Shown one piece after another: positions 50,301 through 61,200 of a stretch of DNA of 64,000 nt. The notes beneath the pieces are model-generated. The model made no database searches and had not been told where the DNA came from. It saw nothing but the letters and a program-made list of their open reading frames with translations. Within the stretch, counting starts at the first letter, position 1, and each line of letters begins with the position of its first letter. A program made the position numbers and the translations under genes. The stretch is from Larus michahellis (lineage: Eukaryota; Chordata; Aves; Charadriiformes; Laridae): NCBI RefSeq assembly GCF_964199755.1, contig NC_133901.1:5248016-5312015 (forward strand), given 5' to 3'.

Positions 50301-53092
50301 GTCTGTAGCTGAGATCTAACTGCGGAGTCAGGTGTCCTTGTCAGGCTTTTCCCGAATTCTGCTGGAGTCTTTTGGAGAAATGAAGATTGTAGGACACACT
50401 TACTTATTTCTTCTGGGGGGAAGAGGCAGCAACAGTTTAAGCCCTGGCAGAGTTGTTCCTCCTTTCGTTCTTCAGTTGCAAGATTAATGGTCTTTCAACC
50501 GCTTCCCATCCTTTTTTAGCCAAGTTATTGCACAACAACCAATTGCGAAAGTGCTTAAGAATACCCACATGTGCTTGGATGAGGGAACTGAAATATATTC
50601 AACTTTCATCCTTTGCTTTTCCAAAACGACTTTCCAAAATGACTTTGATAAAAGGTATTTTTGTAGCGGTTGCATAGAAATGCTTCATGTCCTGCTTAAA
50701 GAAAAAAAGCCTGCAACAACCACCAGTTATCAATTTTAATAGGACCACTTTTGTTCCTAAATGTAAAAACTTCTCTTGATCTCTCAGATTCTTTGTAAAT
50801 GCTGTGGTCTGACAATCACCGTGTTCAGGTCTCAAGTCAGACATACAGCGATACTTTTCACAGAAATACTCGACTTACAGATGCTTCGTCTGTTGTCAAC
50901 ACATAAAAAAGAACCTTTATGATGATGATAGAGCTGTTAAATCCTCCTGAGAATCATCACTTGTCTTAAGACTTTTGTTCATGTTACTGGCAGCGTTATC
51001 TTCACTTGGTAGCTGGAATTGGCAGCGCCGTTCCAGGAGCTTTGCGATAGCTCTGGGCTCCTGAAGAACGTTCTCTGATTGATTGTGGTACAGGTTGTAG
51101 CTGGGCTGCGCTAGTGCATCACTGTACCAAAAATACTAAAAGTAAATGTTACGGAATACGTGTAAGCACTAAAACATTTTAATAGCTTTAGTGGCTATAT
51201 AAATATTGTTTGTGACAAACTAATTTATTCTTTTTCTTCAAAAGATACCACTAATTTCTTGTTACAATCAATAATGCACAAGAACTGGGTGTTTATCATG
51301 TAGTAAAGCTGTGTTGTTTTAAATGCTATGGAAAATAGTCTTTAGTTATGATTAAAAGTTAGCCAGCTGCTACAGAGTAACTGTTTTACTTTGGGGATTG
51401 TAGTTTATACAGTTGTAACCTAAACTACAGAGGTTTAGAGGTGTAGCCAGAGGCTACAATAAAATGACCTTTGTCTTTTCAAATGATCTTTTAATTTTTC
51501 CCTTTCTTTAATATAAGTGGTAGCTAGATGTGGCATGAGGTCTGTTTAACAAATCAATAAGGAAAAAAAAAATCGTGCTTTATTCTCTGTGAAAAGCTAA
51601 CCCTTTTCAACCTTGAATGTTATGACCACTAAACAGTAATAATCCAAAAGAACTAAGGTTTGAATGTCTATACTTCCTTCCACACTTCCTTTCTATTTGT
51701 CTCTTTTCACATTTGTAAATCCATCAGGAAATTAGACTAGCTATTCTTTATAGAAATTAAAGCCGGACGCACAAGAGGACACGAAATGCTCTCATTTGAG
51801 GTAGAAAAAGAGTTTTTCACACTATTTTCATATCTCTGAAATAGTATACTTTTAGAACAGGGGAAAATATAAAAATGTCAAGAAATAGGCTTAACCGATG
51901 AATAATTGAAAGCAGGAATGGAAGATGGAGCACAAATTAAAATGTGTCTGAAAGGCTCTGAGGCAGATGGAGAGACCACTGGATTGAGAACATAAATATA
52001 TAAAAGCCATGAAAAACATGGCTATGGGGAAAGAAGCTTCAAATAAACAACTGACAATGAGTGCTCTTATTCACATTGTCAGAAGACATTTGTCCAGCTA
52101 ACAGTGCTGCCATACAGCCAGGCATAACCGACTGCTTCTGCTTAACACATGTCCAGAACATCTTTTGAGGAACCTTTTGTTTCCACAGTGTTCTTCAGTG
52201 GAAAGGGGCCCTCAGTTACTTGGGACAGTCCAAGCCATGAAGAGTCCTCTTTCGTATGGCCTCAGTAACCTGAGACCATGTGATTTCATGTTCAGAAAGA
52301 GAGTTTATTATTTAAAAAAAAGAAACAAATCCAACTAGTTTAAAGTTGCACTTGTGAAGTGAGTTATTGCTGTGTATAGAATATTCACTCAGGTAACTGA
52401 TGATGAATGTCTTTGTGAGACAGTTATACTAAAGCCCATAAATCAAAATTCTGTTTACTTAACCCAGTGGTGATAACATACACCTTTTGGAAATTGTAGC
52501 TAAGTGAATTTTCTCACTGAATTGTACCTAGCAGTGGAATATGCATATCTTTTCATTGCTGGAAAGAACCCACTTGAATTATGTTCTTACTTGACTGCTA
52601 TTTCAGTGGTATTTTGCCAGTCTCTTCCAACTGTGAGATCATGGCGATTGTTCCTCTTAATGAGAGGAGAAAGCTGCCTTTGCTAGGACTTGAAATTTCC
52701 AATGAGTAATTCTCCAATAATTACAGCATGTAATTAGAGGCTGTAGTGAAAATTACTTTCAGATTATCTAGGAAGTTCCCATCATAATATTGAACTCTTC
52801 CATATACCTTAGGTTCTGCAAGCTAAAGGGATGAGCACTGGAAATTGTGTAGCTGAAAAGCTCTAGTGCGGACAGAGTCATTGCATCTAAGAATGCGTGT
52901 TTCTAACCCAGTAATTCTTTCTTCTGTTGCCTTGTAGGTTGTCAAGATATTGCGGATGAATTTAGAGCACAAGAAATTGATGGACAAGCTCTCCTCTTGT
53001 TGAAGGAGGATCACCTTATGAGTGCAATGAATATTAAGCTTGGACCTGCGTTGAAAATCTGTGCACGTATCAATTCGTTGAAAGAATCCTAG
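26240..53092 (+). CDS. PHC3: Polyhomeotic-like protein 3 (PRC1 subunit)
   Basis: Subunit of canonical Polycomb repressive complex 1 in the nucleus; its SAM domain polymerises to cluster PRC1 on chromatin. CDS join: 26240-26365, 27139-27297, 28739-28816, 30405-30563, 31631-31729, 35832-36072, 37538-38415, 39889-40039, 41133-41386, 42220-42376, 46447-46561, 47959-48109, 48201-48432, 52938-53092. Total is 2955 nt, 984 residues, close to the human length, with every junction GT/AG and in frame. Features: a Ser/Thr- and Gln-rich N-terminal half, homology domain 1 (about 686-718, IVKPQILTHVIEGF) that binds the PCGF RAWUL fold, an FCS zinc finger (C780, C783, C799, C803), a basic Arg/Glu-rich stretch (about 883-902), and a C-terminal SAM (about 920-984). 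It is PHC3 rather than PHC1/PHC2 by close similarity throughout. The chosen start is the in-frame Met in exon 2; the upstream MAEAE start is out of frame (see findings). Confidence 0.95.
27139..27297 (+). CDS. PHC3: PHC3 exon 3 (Gln-rich)
   Basis: Residues 43-95, VIQQALHRPPSSAAQYLQQM and further Gln-rich sequence. Acceptor CACAG, donor GTGAGA. Confidence 0.96.
27298..30404 (+). other. PHC3 introns 3-4
   Basis: AT-rich intron sequence on both sides of exon 4. No gene or recognised repeat was seen outside the exon. Confidence 0.55.
28739..28816 (+). CDS. PHC3: PHC3 exon 4
   Basis: Exactly 26 codons (96-121), ASLSGGRQCTSPTGSVTQQS then SMSQTS. Acceptor TTTAG, donor GTACGT. It is a multiple of three, so it could be skipped in frame. 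Confidence 0.95.
30405..30563 (+). CDS. PHC3: PHC3 exon 5
   Basis: Exactly 53 codons (122-174), INLSTSPTPAQ to MYLRAQM, rich in Ser/Thr. Acceptor CTTAG, donor GTAAGT. Confidence 0.96.
30949..31090. mobile_element. Avian LTR-like repeat fragment
   Basis: Contains the block GCAACTAAGCACCACGCAGCC with GCTCGCTCACTCCCCCC, then CTCGTGGGTTGAGATAAAGA and GGTTTAATAAGTAAAGCAAA. I recognise this as a common interspersed repeat of Neoaves genomes, associated with an endogenous retrovirus LTR. Only about 140 bp remains, with no coding sequence. Family and strand are from memory. Confidence 0.6.
31631..31729 (+). CDS. PHC3: PHC3 exon 6
   Basis: Exactly 33 codons (175-207), LIFTPATTVAAVQSDIPVV then a run of seven serines. 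Acceptor AACAG, donor GTGAGC. Confidence 0.96.
32230..34380 (-). pseudogene. Decayed antisense coding sequence in PHC3 intron 6, parent unidentified
   Basis: Read on the minus strand, this stretch gives protein-like segments in shifting frames separated by stops. The longest is open at 33498-33097 (133 residues; includes LPEPVWVFLKGMLPKDMCED, VKRNLFNMGSKRS and TEILEAMAGRLYHALL). Another is open at 33718-33533 (DLRATNHRRTATNKLLHMIS). Further pieces lie at about 34100-33850 (HIVKKEADSDETSS) and 32690-32580 (KEDITILSAIIQKFLHKAGF). No splice pattern joins them. It looks like a pseudogene or copied large-exon fragment. The helical, sperm-sheath-like style brings FSIP2 to mind, but this is a weak guess. 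Confidence 0.5.
35832..36072 (+). CDS. PHC3: PHC3 exon 7
   Basis: Residues 208-288, starting VQNLTLRSQKLGVLSSSQNG and ending SSIHHLITP. Acceptor CCCAG, donor GTAGGA. Confidence 0.96.
36073..37537 (+). other. PHC3 intron 7
   Basis: AT-rich, with a short TA dinucleotide tract near 37262-37284. Nothing else recognised. Confidence 0.55.
37538..38415 (+). CDS. PHC3: PHC3 exon 8 (large Gln/Pro-rich exon)
   Basis: The largest exon, 878 nt (residues 288-580), Gln/Pro/Ser-rich and likely disordered. Landmarks are HHQLILQQQQQVQPI, SPSQSPTIIIHPQALIQ and LVSEEELPAAEALVQLPF. Acceptor CACAG, donor GTAAGT. Confidence 0.97.
38416..41132 (+). other. PHC3 introns 8-9
   Basis: AT-rich apart from exon 9, with a TG/TA tract near 40645-40670. 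No other gene or repeat recognised. Confidence 0.55.
39889..40039 (+). CDS. PHC3: PHC3 exon 9 (acidic segment)
   Basis: Residues 581-631, IYQVENVCEEEMPEDSDC followed by a Pro/Thr stretch. Acceptor TGCAG, donor GTGAGA. Confidence 0.95.
41133..41386 (+). CDS. PHC3: PHC3 exon 10 (homology domain 1)
   Basis: Residues 631-715. The C-terminal part, KPPQAIVKPQILTHVIEGFV then IQEGLEPFP, is polyhomeotic homology domain 1. Acceptor TTCAG, donor GTAAGT. Confidence 0.96.
42220..42376 (+). CDS. PHC3: PHC3 exon 11
   Basis: Residues 716-768, VSRSSLLVEQP through KHADNSSDTEIEDMIAE, the acidic linker before the zinc finger. Acceptor ATAG, donor GTTTGT. Confidence 0.94.
42377..46446 (+). other. PHC3 intron 11
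   Basis: A 4-kb AT-rich intron. Short open frames on both strands (for example near 42978-43238 and 44684-44983) have no recognisable protein content. No mobile element identified. Confidence 0.5.
46447..46561 (+). CDS. PHC3: PHC3 exon 12 (FCS zinc finger)
   Basis: Residues 768-806, LLKCEFCGKMGY and RSKRFCSTSCAKR, holding all four zinc cysteines of the FCS finger, which binds RNA or nucleic acid in polyhomeotic proteins. Acceptor TTTAG, donor GTACTC. Confidence 0.97.
46562..47958 (+). other. PHC3 intron 12
   Basis: A 1.4-kb intron with no recognised element. Confidence 0.5.
47959..48109 (+). CDS. PHC3: PHC3 exon 13 (basic segment after FCS finger)
   Basis: Residues 806-856, RHSLSCTKKFGLFTSDKTN then RWNRKSDSQSLGRRGRRPSG. 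The FTSDKTN part is longer than the human protein I remember and resembles PHC2. The 3' half is unusually CpG-rich. Acceptor TTTAG, donor GTCTGT. Confidence 0.93.
48201..48432 (+). CDS. PHC3: PHC3 exon 14 (charged region, start of SAM)
   Basis: Residues 857-934: LPITYPSAEEDMASHED, the charged RLRRQSERERERELRELRI stretch, then WTVDEVWAFIHSLP, the first SAM helix. Intron 13 is only 91 bp. Acceptor TCCAG, donor GTATGT. Confidence 0.97.
48433..52937 (+). other. PHC3 intron 14
   Basis: A 4.5-kb intron separating the two halves of the SAM domain. Apart from the possible antisense coding fossil at 50917-51140 I recognise nothing. Confidence 0.5.
50917..51140 (-). pseudogene. Possible antisense coding fossil in PHC3 intron 14
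   Basis: On the minus strand a 73-codon open stretch reads YFWYSDALAQPSYNLYHNQS, VLQEPRAIAKLLERRCQFQL, then a Ser/Asp-rich tail and TAA. It is directly preceded by TTTACTTTTAG, which resembles a splice acceptor. There is no start codon and no further exon was seen upstream. It could be a 5'-truncated retrocopy, the last exon of an unknown gene, or chance. Parent not recognised. Confidence 0.25.
52938..53092 (+). CDS. PHC3: PHC3 exon 15 coding part (SAM domain, stop)
   Basis: Residues 934-984, GCQDIADEFRAQEIDGQALL to ARINSLKES, then TAG at 53090-53092. It holds the SAM polymerisation surfaces, with DGQALLLL and GPALKI. Acceptor GTAG. Confidence 0.98.
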
Positions 53093-53872
53093 GGGGTGAA
53101 CATGAAGGTTTAAACAACAGTTTCTCAGTGACAGAACCAACAGTAATATGCCAGCGTCTTCACTGTGGCATGAGTGTTACTGTGATGTTTTGTTAAATAT
53201 ATGGGGTTTTCCCCACATAAAGACTTAAAAATGTTCCTTTGGTTATACCAGGTAGTCCTCTGTAGTTTCCAACGATTGACAGGTTTGGGGTAAAGCCTGA
53301 GTAATGCTTTGAGTTGAAGTGGGAGTTCATGGAAAAACATGAAGTAAAATATGCTGTGATAGGTACAATATTCCCCAACATGTACTTTATCTTATAAGTT
53401 TAACGCCCCAGCACCCCCCCCAGTCTAAACACCATTTCAATTGTGTTGCTGTATTCTGAAAATTTTTTCCCCACATACAGCAGTTTTTGAACTGAAATAA
53501 CAGAAGTGTCCACAGACCCTGTGGAAGCACTAGTAACAGTAAAATGCTATGCATTTAGTTGTGCTCTCTGAGTTTCTTTTAGTCTTGAGCAAATTGTTTG
53601 CAAGGGGGGTAGGTTGGCAGCTGGTTTTCCTTGCGTAGGCTTACCCTCATCTCTGCCACTGTAGTATTTTCTTGAAGCCTGGAAATACTGTTATAAACCA
53701 TGTAGATGTCTCTGCAAAATCCTTATCGTCAGGCTACTGAAATGCAATGGCATGATACTCTTGCCAGAGGTAACTGAAGCACATGTTACTTTACTCTTTG
53801 TATGCTGCTATGTACTAAGAGGGCATTAAGTCGTTAGGTTTGTAGTTTCACATGCTGCTAGTTAAACTAGAC

Positions 53873-54784
53873 CAGCAGTTCTCAAATGGGGGTTCAGAGC
53901 GGATCCTGAAAAGGTCTGGGAAGACTCGGGGTTCAGGTTCCGAAATGCCTAGGCGGGAGGGGCTGGAAACTGCAGCCAGAACTAGCTCATGTTGAGACAA
54001 GTTACTTCAAAGACTGGAGGTAGAGAAGGGGTAGCATAGCTCAGATGCTCTTGTTCTTGATACCTCTTCTAACTTGTTTTTCCCTGTAGTGCGTTCCCAT
54101 TGCCTCACTGGAAGCTTTCAAGCACCTTTTATTTGTCCCCTGGCTAGCGTGAGCTGGGCTTGCAGTAGTCTGAGGAAGGAGCACGGTGAGTTGCTCGAGG
54201 AGGTCCCTTCAGAGCTGGGTGTAGGAGCAGCTGCTGCTGCAGGTGGGCAGGTGGGGTGCCACCAACAGGCAGCTCTGGGAGAAATCTCTAGGGACCCTGC
54301 TTGGTCCCTCTGGCAGGAGATTTTGACCTGGATGCTGCAGACCCAGGCGGTGGGTTTAGTATCTTCCTCTGTCTTCCCTCTCTCGCGCTCTGTGGGGAAC
54401 AAATAATGTATTTCCCCAGTTACTGACACTCAGAAGCTACTCGGGCCCTGAGGCAGCAGCGCCTTCTTGGCCTTCTCTTCCCCATCACCTGTGTACGGAC
54501 GTTCGTGGATGTATTTTGTACCTTCTCTTCCCTCCCTTTTGCAGCTCCACTCCCCTTATGTACAGCCCTAGATCCCCAAGCTCTTGTACAGGAAAAGAAG
54601 GGTATGTGTGCTGATAGACTCGTTGTGTATATTTGAACTAAATATGTGTATGTGTCTACAAATAATGTATTTTGTATTTTATGCAGATTAATGCATAATA
54701 TATGATTGTGTAGGGTGATATTCAGGGGGACCCTAAAGTATTTGTGAAAAGAAGAGGAACTGATCTAAAGTTTGAGAACTGCTG
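53873..54784. mobile_element. hAT-type non-autonomous DNA transposon
   Basis: Bounded by terminal inverted repeats: CAGCAGTTCTCAAA at the left, and TTTGAGAACTGCTG at the right. The flanking 8-mers AACTAGAC (53865-53872) and ACCTAGAT (54785-54792) match at 6 of 8 positions, both around a CTAGA core, as expected for a decayed 8-bp hAT/Charlie target duplication. The 912-bp interior is GC-richer than its surroundings. It has no transposase, only a 110-codon frame (54074-54406) without recognisable domains. Confidence 0.8.
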
Positions 54785-55230
54785 ACCTAGATGAAAAGGA
54801 GTCAATGCACATACACTGGCTGAAAGGAAGGTTTATGACAGGTAGATTAATATCTGTATTATTTAACTGATGACATTGAAGAGTAAATTGGGATTACAGA
54901 AAAATCTGTGCTTCATTTTCCTTTAATTAGACTATCGCTTTGCTTCTATTAACAGACTTTCTACCATTATCTTCCAGAGATCAAAATTACAATCATTGTT
55001 TTAATTACAACTGTTGGAGCTTACTATAGCAGATGCTATTAATATTTTTATTAACCACGGAGGCTCCAAGTTAAGACAACCCATTGCCGTTACGTGCTAG
55101 TACGTGGTGAGAGCCCTTATCCAAATGGCACCAAAGGCTTTAGAGAATTAATTGATGTCTGGGTTTATTTTGGAGGGAAGTTGCTAAGCACTTTCTAATT
55201 TGTTTTTTCTGTCTTCAGTTACTGTTGTCA

Positions 55231-55236
55231 AATAAA
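55231..55236 (+). terminator. Candidate PHC3 poly(A) signal, proximal
   Basis: First AATAAA after the PHC3 stop codon, followed within 40 bases by GT-rich sequence. Other AATAAA hexamers occur at 56012, 60161 and 61660, so use of this one is not proven. Confidence 0.4.
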
Positions 55237-55260
55237 CTTCTTAGTTGAAGGTTCAACGTT

Positions 55261-58200
55261 TGGCAATGTTCATTTGAAAGATATTCAAATGATGGAAACA
55301 GGGGGTTCCCATTTGTAGCATTTCTGTAAGATACACTGTGTAGCATATCTGTAACATATGTTCTAAAGGACGCGTTCTGTTTTGATGAGCTAATTGAAGA
55401 CTAAAGATATCTTAGATATTTATCCTTTGGCTTTTGTCTTAAAGTTTCATTATTTTTATACAAAAATTTCACTGGCTAATTTTTAATCTGTCTTCTGATT
55501 GTACTGTTCCTTGGCAATGTAAAAAGTAGGTATACGTAAATGTGATTTGATAATGGCTTAAGGCATATTTGAAAATGTGGAGTTAAGAGTCTTATTTAGA
55601 CCTGCAGTTAATCACAGTGTTGTTACATGCATGAGAATTTCACCGTTGTTTTAATTTTGCTTTATTAGACAGCTTTCAGGAGAACTTCTACAGCTTGTGT
55701 TTATATACGACTCTCGGATGTAATCACTGACAGATGCCAGGAGCTCAGAGCAGACCTGATTCGTGCACGTCTGTTCTGGTTCTTCTGGTACACGACATTT
55801 TCTGTGGTTTTGGGAGAACCACAGATGAGTGAGTTATACTTTAAATATTCATGAATGCAGCAACTAAGAATGTGGGCCTTATGCATATTGAAAGTTTTTT
55901 CTCCTTCAGTGATTTTGGCATTAAGCAGGAACTTAAAAGCAGACAGCGCTATACTAACCTATCCCGATAGCAATGCTCGTGGATTGGAGCGTTTGCCAGT
56001 ATAGCTGTGTCAATAAAATCAGCTGGAAAAAAATTACACTTGTGCGTAAAAGTAGGATGGAAAACTTTCAAGTGCAACTAAAGTCTACTTCAAAGCTTTT
56101 GAATTTACTCAAAAAAGCAATATAATTCTTGGAGTAATATTTCTCCAGAACCATTTTGCATACCAGTTGCTTGTTTCTGTTCAGATCAGTGAGGTTTTCC
56201 CAGGCTTATAGTACCATTTTCCATGGCTTCCCCCTCAAATTAAGCTAAGACTCTCTAGCAAAAGAGGAAGTATTGTGGATTTTAATTGACTATTTTTTTA
56301 ACACTTGCTCCCACTGGATGTGTCTAGAAGAAATCCGTTTCGTTAGCTTTATTTCTTTGGGTTTTGTATTCTGTATTCAGACTGCTGCTGTTGTGGGCTA
56401 CATCTCATAGTAATCCCTGCAATATTTCAGTTCCTATAGAAACTAATACAGGATGCTGTAGAGATTTTAACTCAAAAGGGAGATGTGTTGGATGGCTTTT
56501 TCCCTTCCTTTTTCTCCAGTGGTCTCCATCCTGCCCTACTCCTTCATGCAAACCGCAGCATTAGCTTGGGGCAAAACCCTCTTGCAGAGCACTGGGCTGA
56601 ATATGTCAAGATAGAATTATAACTCTCGTTAATGCTTTTCTCAGCTCCATTGCTTTTTGGGGGAAGAAATGCACCTGATGGGTTGAAATGGTTCTGCAGA
56701 CTCCCCTGCTTAATCTGGCCGTATCACTCAGCAGCCCTGCTTTGCAGCACAAACAGAGAACTGCAGTGAGGAAGCTCGGCCCCCTCCACTGACAAAGCTC
56801 TGGGAGCTCTGGGCTGCTCCTTGTTCAAAAACAGGCGTTGCCAATGAATTGCTGACTTCTCCCAGCCAACCCCTATTGCCTCACGTTTGGCCCATTTGTA
56901 AGACTTTATCACCTTGCTTATATAGAGAGTGAAAAATAACCATCTTGTCAAGTTAAACTGTCGGTTGGCTTGGATCACCAGAGAATGTTTGAAGGGGTTT
57001 TAAACAGACTGTGCTGCAAATCCATTCTCTACCCATTAATCCATCATATTTTTTTCCAGAAATGAAGTTCTTGATGGAGGGTAAAACCTCTGCTAGACTT
57101 GTGTCAATGAGGTTGTGTCAATGCAAGCATGCGTTTCCCCATTTCTTTCCTGTGAAAGCAGGTTTTTTCCCCTAACTTTTTTGGACAAATCACAAGTGGG
57201 AATCCAGCCTTTTGGATAGAACAGATGGAGTCCATCATAACCGCAGATGCAGCGGCAAGAGCAAAGAAATGGCATGAAAATAAGTATTTGAGCAGGTTTA
57301 CGATAGCTTTTTGGATCACCTCTTTATCTTGATCTTAGCTGTAAGGAAACGTTCAGGTGTAAAACCATTTCTTAACTGTAGTTTGCATGGAAGTTCCTGT
57401 AGTGGGACTTTGCTGGGTGTAGTGTATCCCTGCCTGGCACACCAGTTAAAACTAATGCCTGTTTCAGGTGACTGCGCTCATTTCAGTATCACAATATCAA
57501 TGCAGAGACTTACAGCTCAGTAGCTTAAGAAATTTTTCACACGTTGACAAATGTATAGCTCTAAGTGATCAAAGAATTCAGTGACAGCTGCACTGTGAGT
57601 CCTGGTTCTGCAAATAATTTAGGCATCCACATAATTTATAACATGAGTAGTTCTTCTGATCTGTATTGAGACTATTCATATTAAAATTAAGCATGTGTAT
57701 AAAAGCTTGCAGGGTTATTTTCTTACCAGTATTGCATAGAGATATTTAGATATGTAATTGTCACTCACTAGCCAGACTTTAACTCACCAATTGTTCTAGG
57801 CTGCTAATAACAACTCTGCAAACAAATCAATCTAGGATACTTTTTTTAATGTTCACCCAAATTAGTTATTAGAGATGAAAAGAAACTAACATTTTAAAAT
57901 ATTTTTGTTTTAAATGTACTGTTTCTGTTGAATGTTGAGTGGAACAGGTATGAACAGAGCTATAAATGCATAATTTTAAAATAAGGTGTTAATAATTGCT
58001 CATAGTGCATTAATTTCTAAGTCAGTCTTGCACAGTGAGCTGTAGTTTCAGACAGGAAATAATTGTGACGGAAGACATTTAAACTCATTTAATGCTTAGT
58101 TCATTTAAGCTATGCCTAAATTAAGTTTCATTTCAAAGGAATTTGCCTTGAGTCATAAGGACTTACTTAGACCCCTTTGGTTCTGTGTAGTTACATCCAC

Positions 58201-61200
58201 TGGATGGCTTTGCAAATAGTGACATTTCAAAAAAGAGATGGTAATTATGGTACAGATAAGTGCCTGCTCTGTAGATGTGATGTTTACTTTCTTTTTCAAA
58301 AAGCTGTCCCCTGTGTAGTCTGAGATGATGGAGAGCCTGACCATGCAGTCAGCGCCTGGACGTAGAGCGAGTACAAAAGCGGTCAGCACACATTACCCTA
58401 ATCCGTATGAATGGGGCTGATTTGGTTTTACCACCTTCCTAACTTCGGAGGAGCTCTATCACGTGCCGTTTCCTCCCCCGTATAGACGTCTAAATGTGCT
58501 TTCTGCCCTGTTGAGTGTCGGCTGCGTTGGCTGGAGCCTTTTGTGTCCTACGTGTCCTCTGGGTCTCATGGCCAGCACTTCCATGTGTATTCGAGGCCCC
58601 ATCCTAAACTGCTGTGTAGGTTTGTGAACCTCGACATTGAAGCTTATACACACTTGGAGGACGTGCATATTATTTACCGATCTCTTATAGCGAAGTGGAA
58701 GGAAAAAACACAATTCAAAGGCGTGAATATGCTCATAATTGAAGGTATGTAGTAAGCTTATAGTCTAGCTCTTGTAACCTTTGATTTAACTTTTTTGAAG
58801 CACGGTTCTGGGAGTCAGTGTTACAAACAGATTTCGAGTAAAAAAGTTTTAAACTTCCAGCATGTATTAGCTTCCTGCTGAATAACCCAAAATTACTGTG
58901 TATAGTAAGGAGCTAGAAAAAGGAGATCTAAAGAGATTTTTCCGTCTGAAAGAATTATAATTTGAGCACAATTGTACATTGATAGAATAGTGATCATAAA
59001 TTTAAGTGCAACATGTAACACTTAAGGAGCATTTTAATTGTATGTAAAAAGCACTGTATTGTTACGTGGGGCTGTTGAAAGGCTATAGTATTGTTCATGG
59101 CTACTAAATCGGGGTATCCTTGCTGATTACGGGATTAGGCTAGAAGAACAGATATCATTGATTCAGGAGGAATTATCTGTTTTTTGAAGACTCGCGTCGT
59201 CCTCCACTACCTGGCCAGTGTATCAGCAGTCAGGCTGTTGCCATCCTCTGGCAGCTTTTTGCAAAGTCAATGTTTAAAAGAACAATGAGATACCCTGCAC
59301 ACCCAACTTCCTTCTCAAGTAGTCTTTGCGTTATGGTGTTAGCAAACCAGTACTTATCAGGAAAAAGCTGTGTAAAGGATGAAGGGTTTTATTAATGAGT
59401 GCCAAATCCTTCTATTTAGAGTTGGAAACGCATAGAATATCTCATTACAATCAATGTTGATTTTTAAGGGATTCTTTATAAAAGGAAAGTAGAGAAGTTT
59501 CTCATAAAGGGTTAACACTTCAGCCGCTGTTACCATTAATATCAAATAATCCTTTAAGAATTAAAGACTGTAAAGCATTTGAATGGTATTAGGCCATTAG
59601 TTGCTGGCACAGCACAAGAAGTAACGTACAGAGGAGATACGGCAGTGCTTGTCCGTAGTTGTTATTATTTCAGATAGTACCACCTTCCTAAGGGCACAGG
59701 GTCTCTCTCTCTGTCTGGCAGTGACACTGGAGTCCTGTTCTGGACTAATGGTTTATGGTTATGTGGCTGGACTCAAGGTTCAGGGTTGGGACTTCCCCGA
59801 GAAGAGAAAATGCACAAAGGGAAAAACTTAGTTGTTAGGAGGGTGGGTAACAGGGTAAAGATCCGCCTCACAATGGGTCTCTCCTCCATAAAAAGTCAAG
59901 GATAAAAGTGGGCTTACAAAGAGAGCTCCTGTTAATGCATTTTAAAGTAGTTAGTTGGCAGGGTCAGACGCCAGAGTTGGATGCTGTGTGAGGACCTGCA
60001 TAACGCCTATTTGGTGGGTGCAGCGACAGCCTAAAGCTTCATGCTCTTTGGCACTTTTCCCCAAAGAGTAGGGAAGAAAGAGTTTGACAGTAATACAGTG
60101 ATGCAACAACAGTACGTTAATACTTGCTTCGGCTGCATGTTGTGGCTTCCCTGTAAAAAAAATAAAATTTTTTAAAAACTTAAAATGGCTTTATCAGCAC
60201 TGCAGCAACGATGGGAATTCTGCCCCATCAGGATAGATGGGGTTGTGTAAACTTTAATTACGGGTTGAGAAGCTGAACCACACTGATAAGCAAAATACAT
60301 CGGCAGCCTTACCCAACTTCTTGCAGTTCCAGTTCTGTGTATGTTAATGAATCAGAAGGGTGAGACTAATCACACGAAACAGAACCATCTGAAATATATA
60401 TTCTTGAAAATAACTTTGCCTTCATCTGGTGTTAAATGAATTTTGAATTAGGAATTTTCCCTTGCCTGCCAAGACTGCAGGGATTAGTTATTTGATGATC
60501 TTCTGGAATGCCTGGTGCATTGCTATATTTGACATATTTGTTGGTTTTTAAATGGAATTAGGTTTTGTAAATATTTTGTCAACCCCGTTTCAGTGGGTGT
60601 CCAGTTTATATAAAACCTGAAGAAATGCTGTGTCAAAAAATGTGTTTAGACGTGGTTTATCCTGTAGCATCTCAAGCGCTAAATAACAGCAATTAAAATT
60701 TGAGAGAGCGGGGAGTGATTGCTTAAGGTTGTTTTTCAAGTTAACATTGCACGTGCTTTCCTACTTTTAACATGGAAATAGAATTTCCTCTAAATACATT
60801 TTCCAGCATAAAGGATGAAATAACTTCTGGTGCCAAACACTTCCAACTCTGTTGCTAAGCATTGCCTCCTCTTATTGCACTAGTTTTAAAATTCATTTTT
60901 TGATCATTTACTGTCCTTTTGATGGCCTTTTTAACAGATTTTCCCCAAATCATTTTCTACTGCTTAAAAACGCTCATGTCCTTTTGATGACATCACTGAC
61001 ACATGAAAGAAATTTACCACAGACTATAGGTGACAGAAGCACTCCGTGGGGTGAAGTAATAAATCGGAATGATAATCGGACTTTGACATATTGCAGAAAC
61101 GCAAGAATAATATATGATTGAGATGTGATTGTGTATTCTTATGGAGTGATATACTGGAATATTCTTTTATAAAAAACTTTAGCCCACATAGCATTAAATT

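Larger units (their letters stand above)
53093..55260 (+). other. PHC3: PHC3 3' UTR (minimum extent)
   Basis: No AATAAA occurs between the stop codon and 55231, so a transcript using a canonical signal must run at least to about 55.25 kb. It would include the whole hAT element. The true end may be further right. Confidence 0.55.

Noticed and set aside
54074..54406. 110-codon frame as a possible transposase remnant
   Set aside because: It lies inside the hAT element but shows no hAT dimerisation or catalytic motif. The minus strand is open too, which suggests base composition only.
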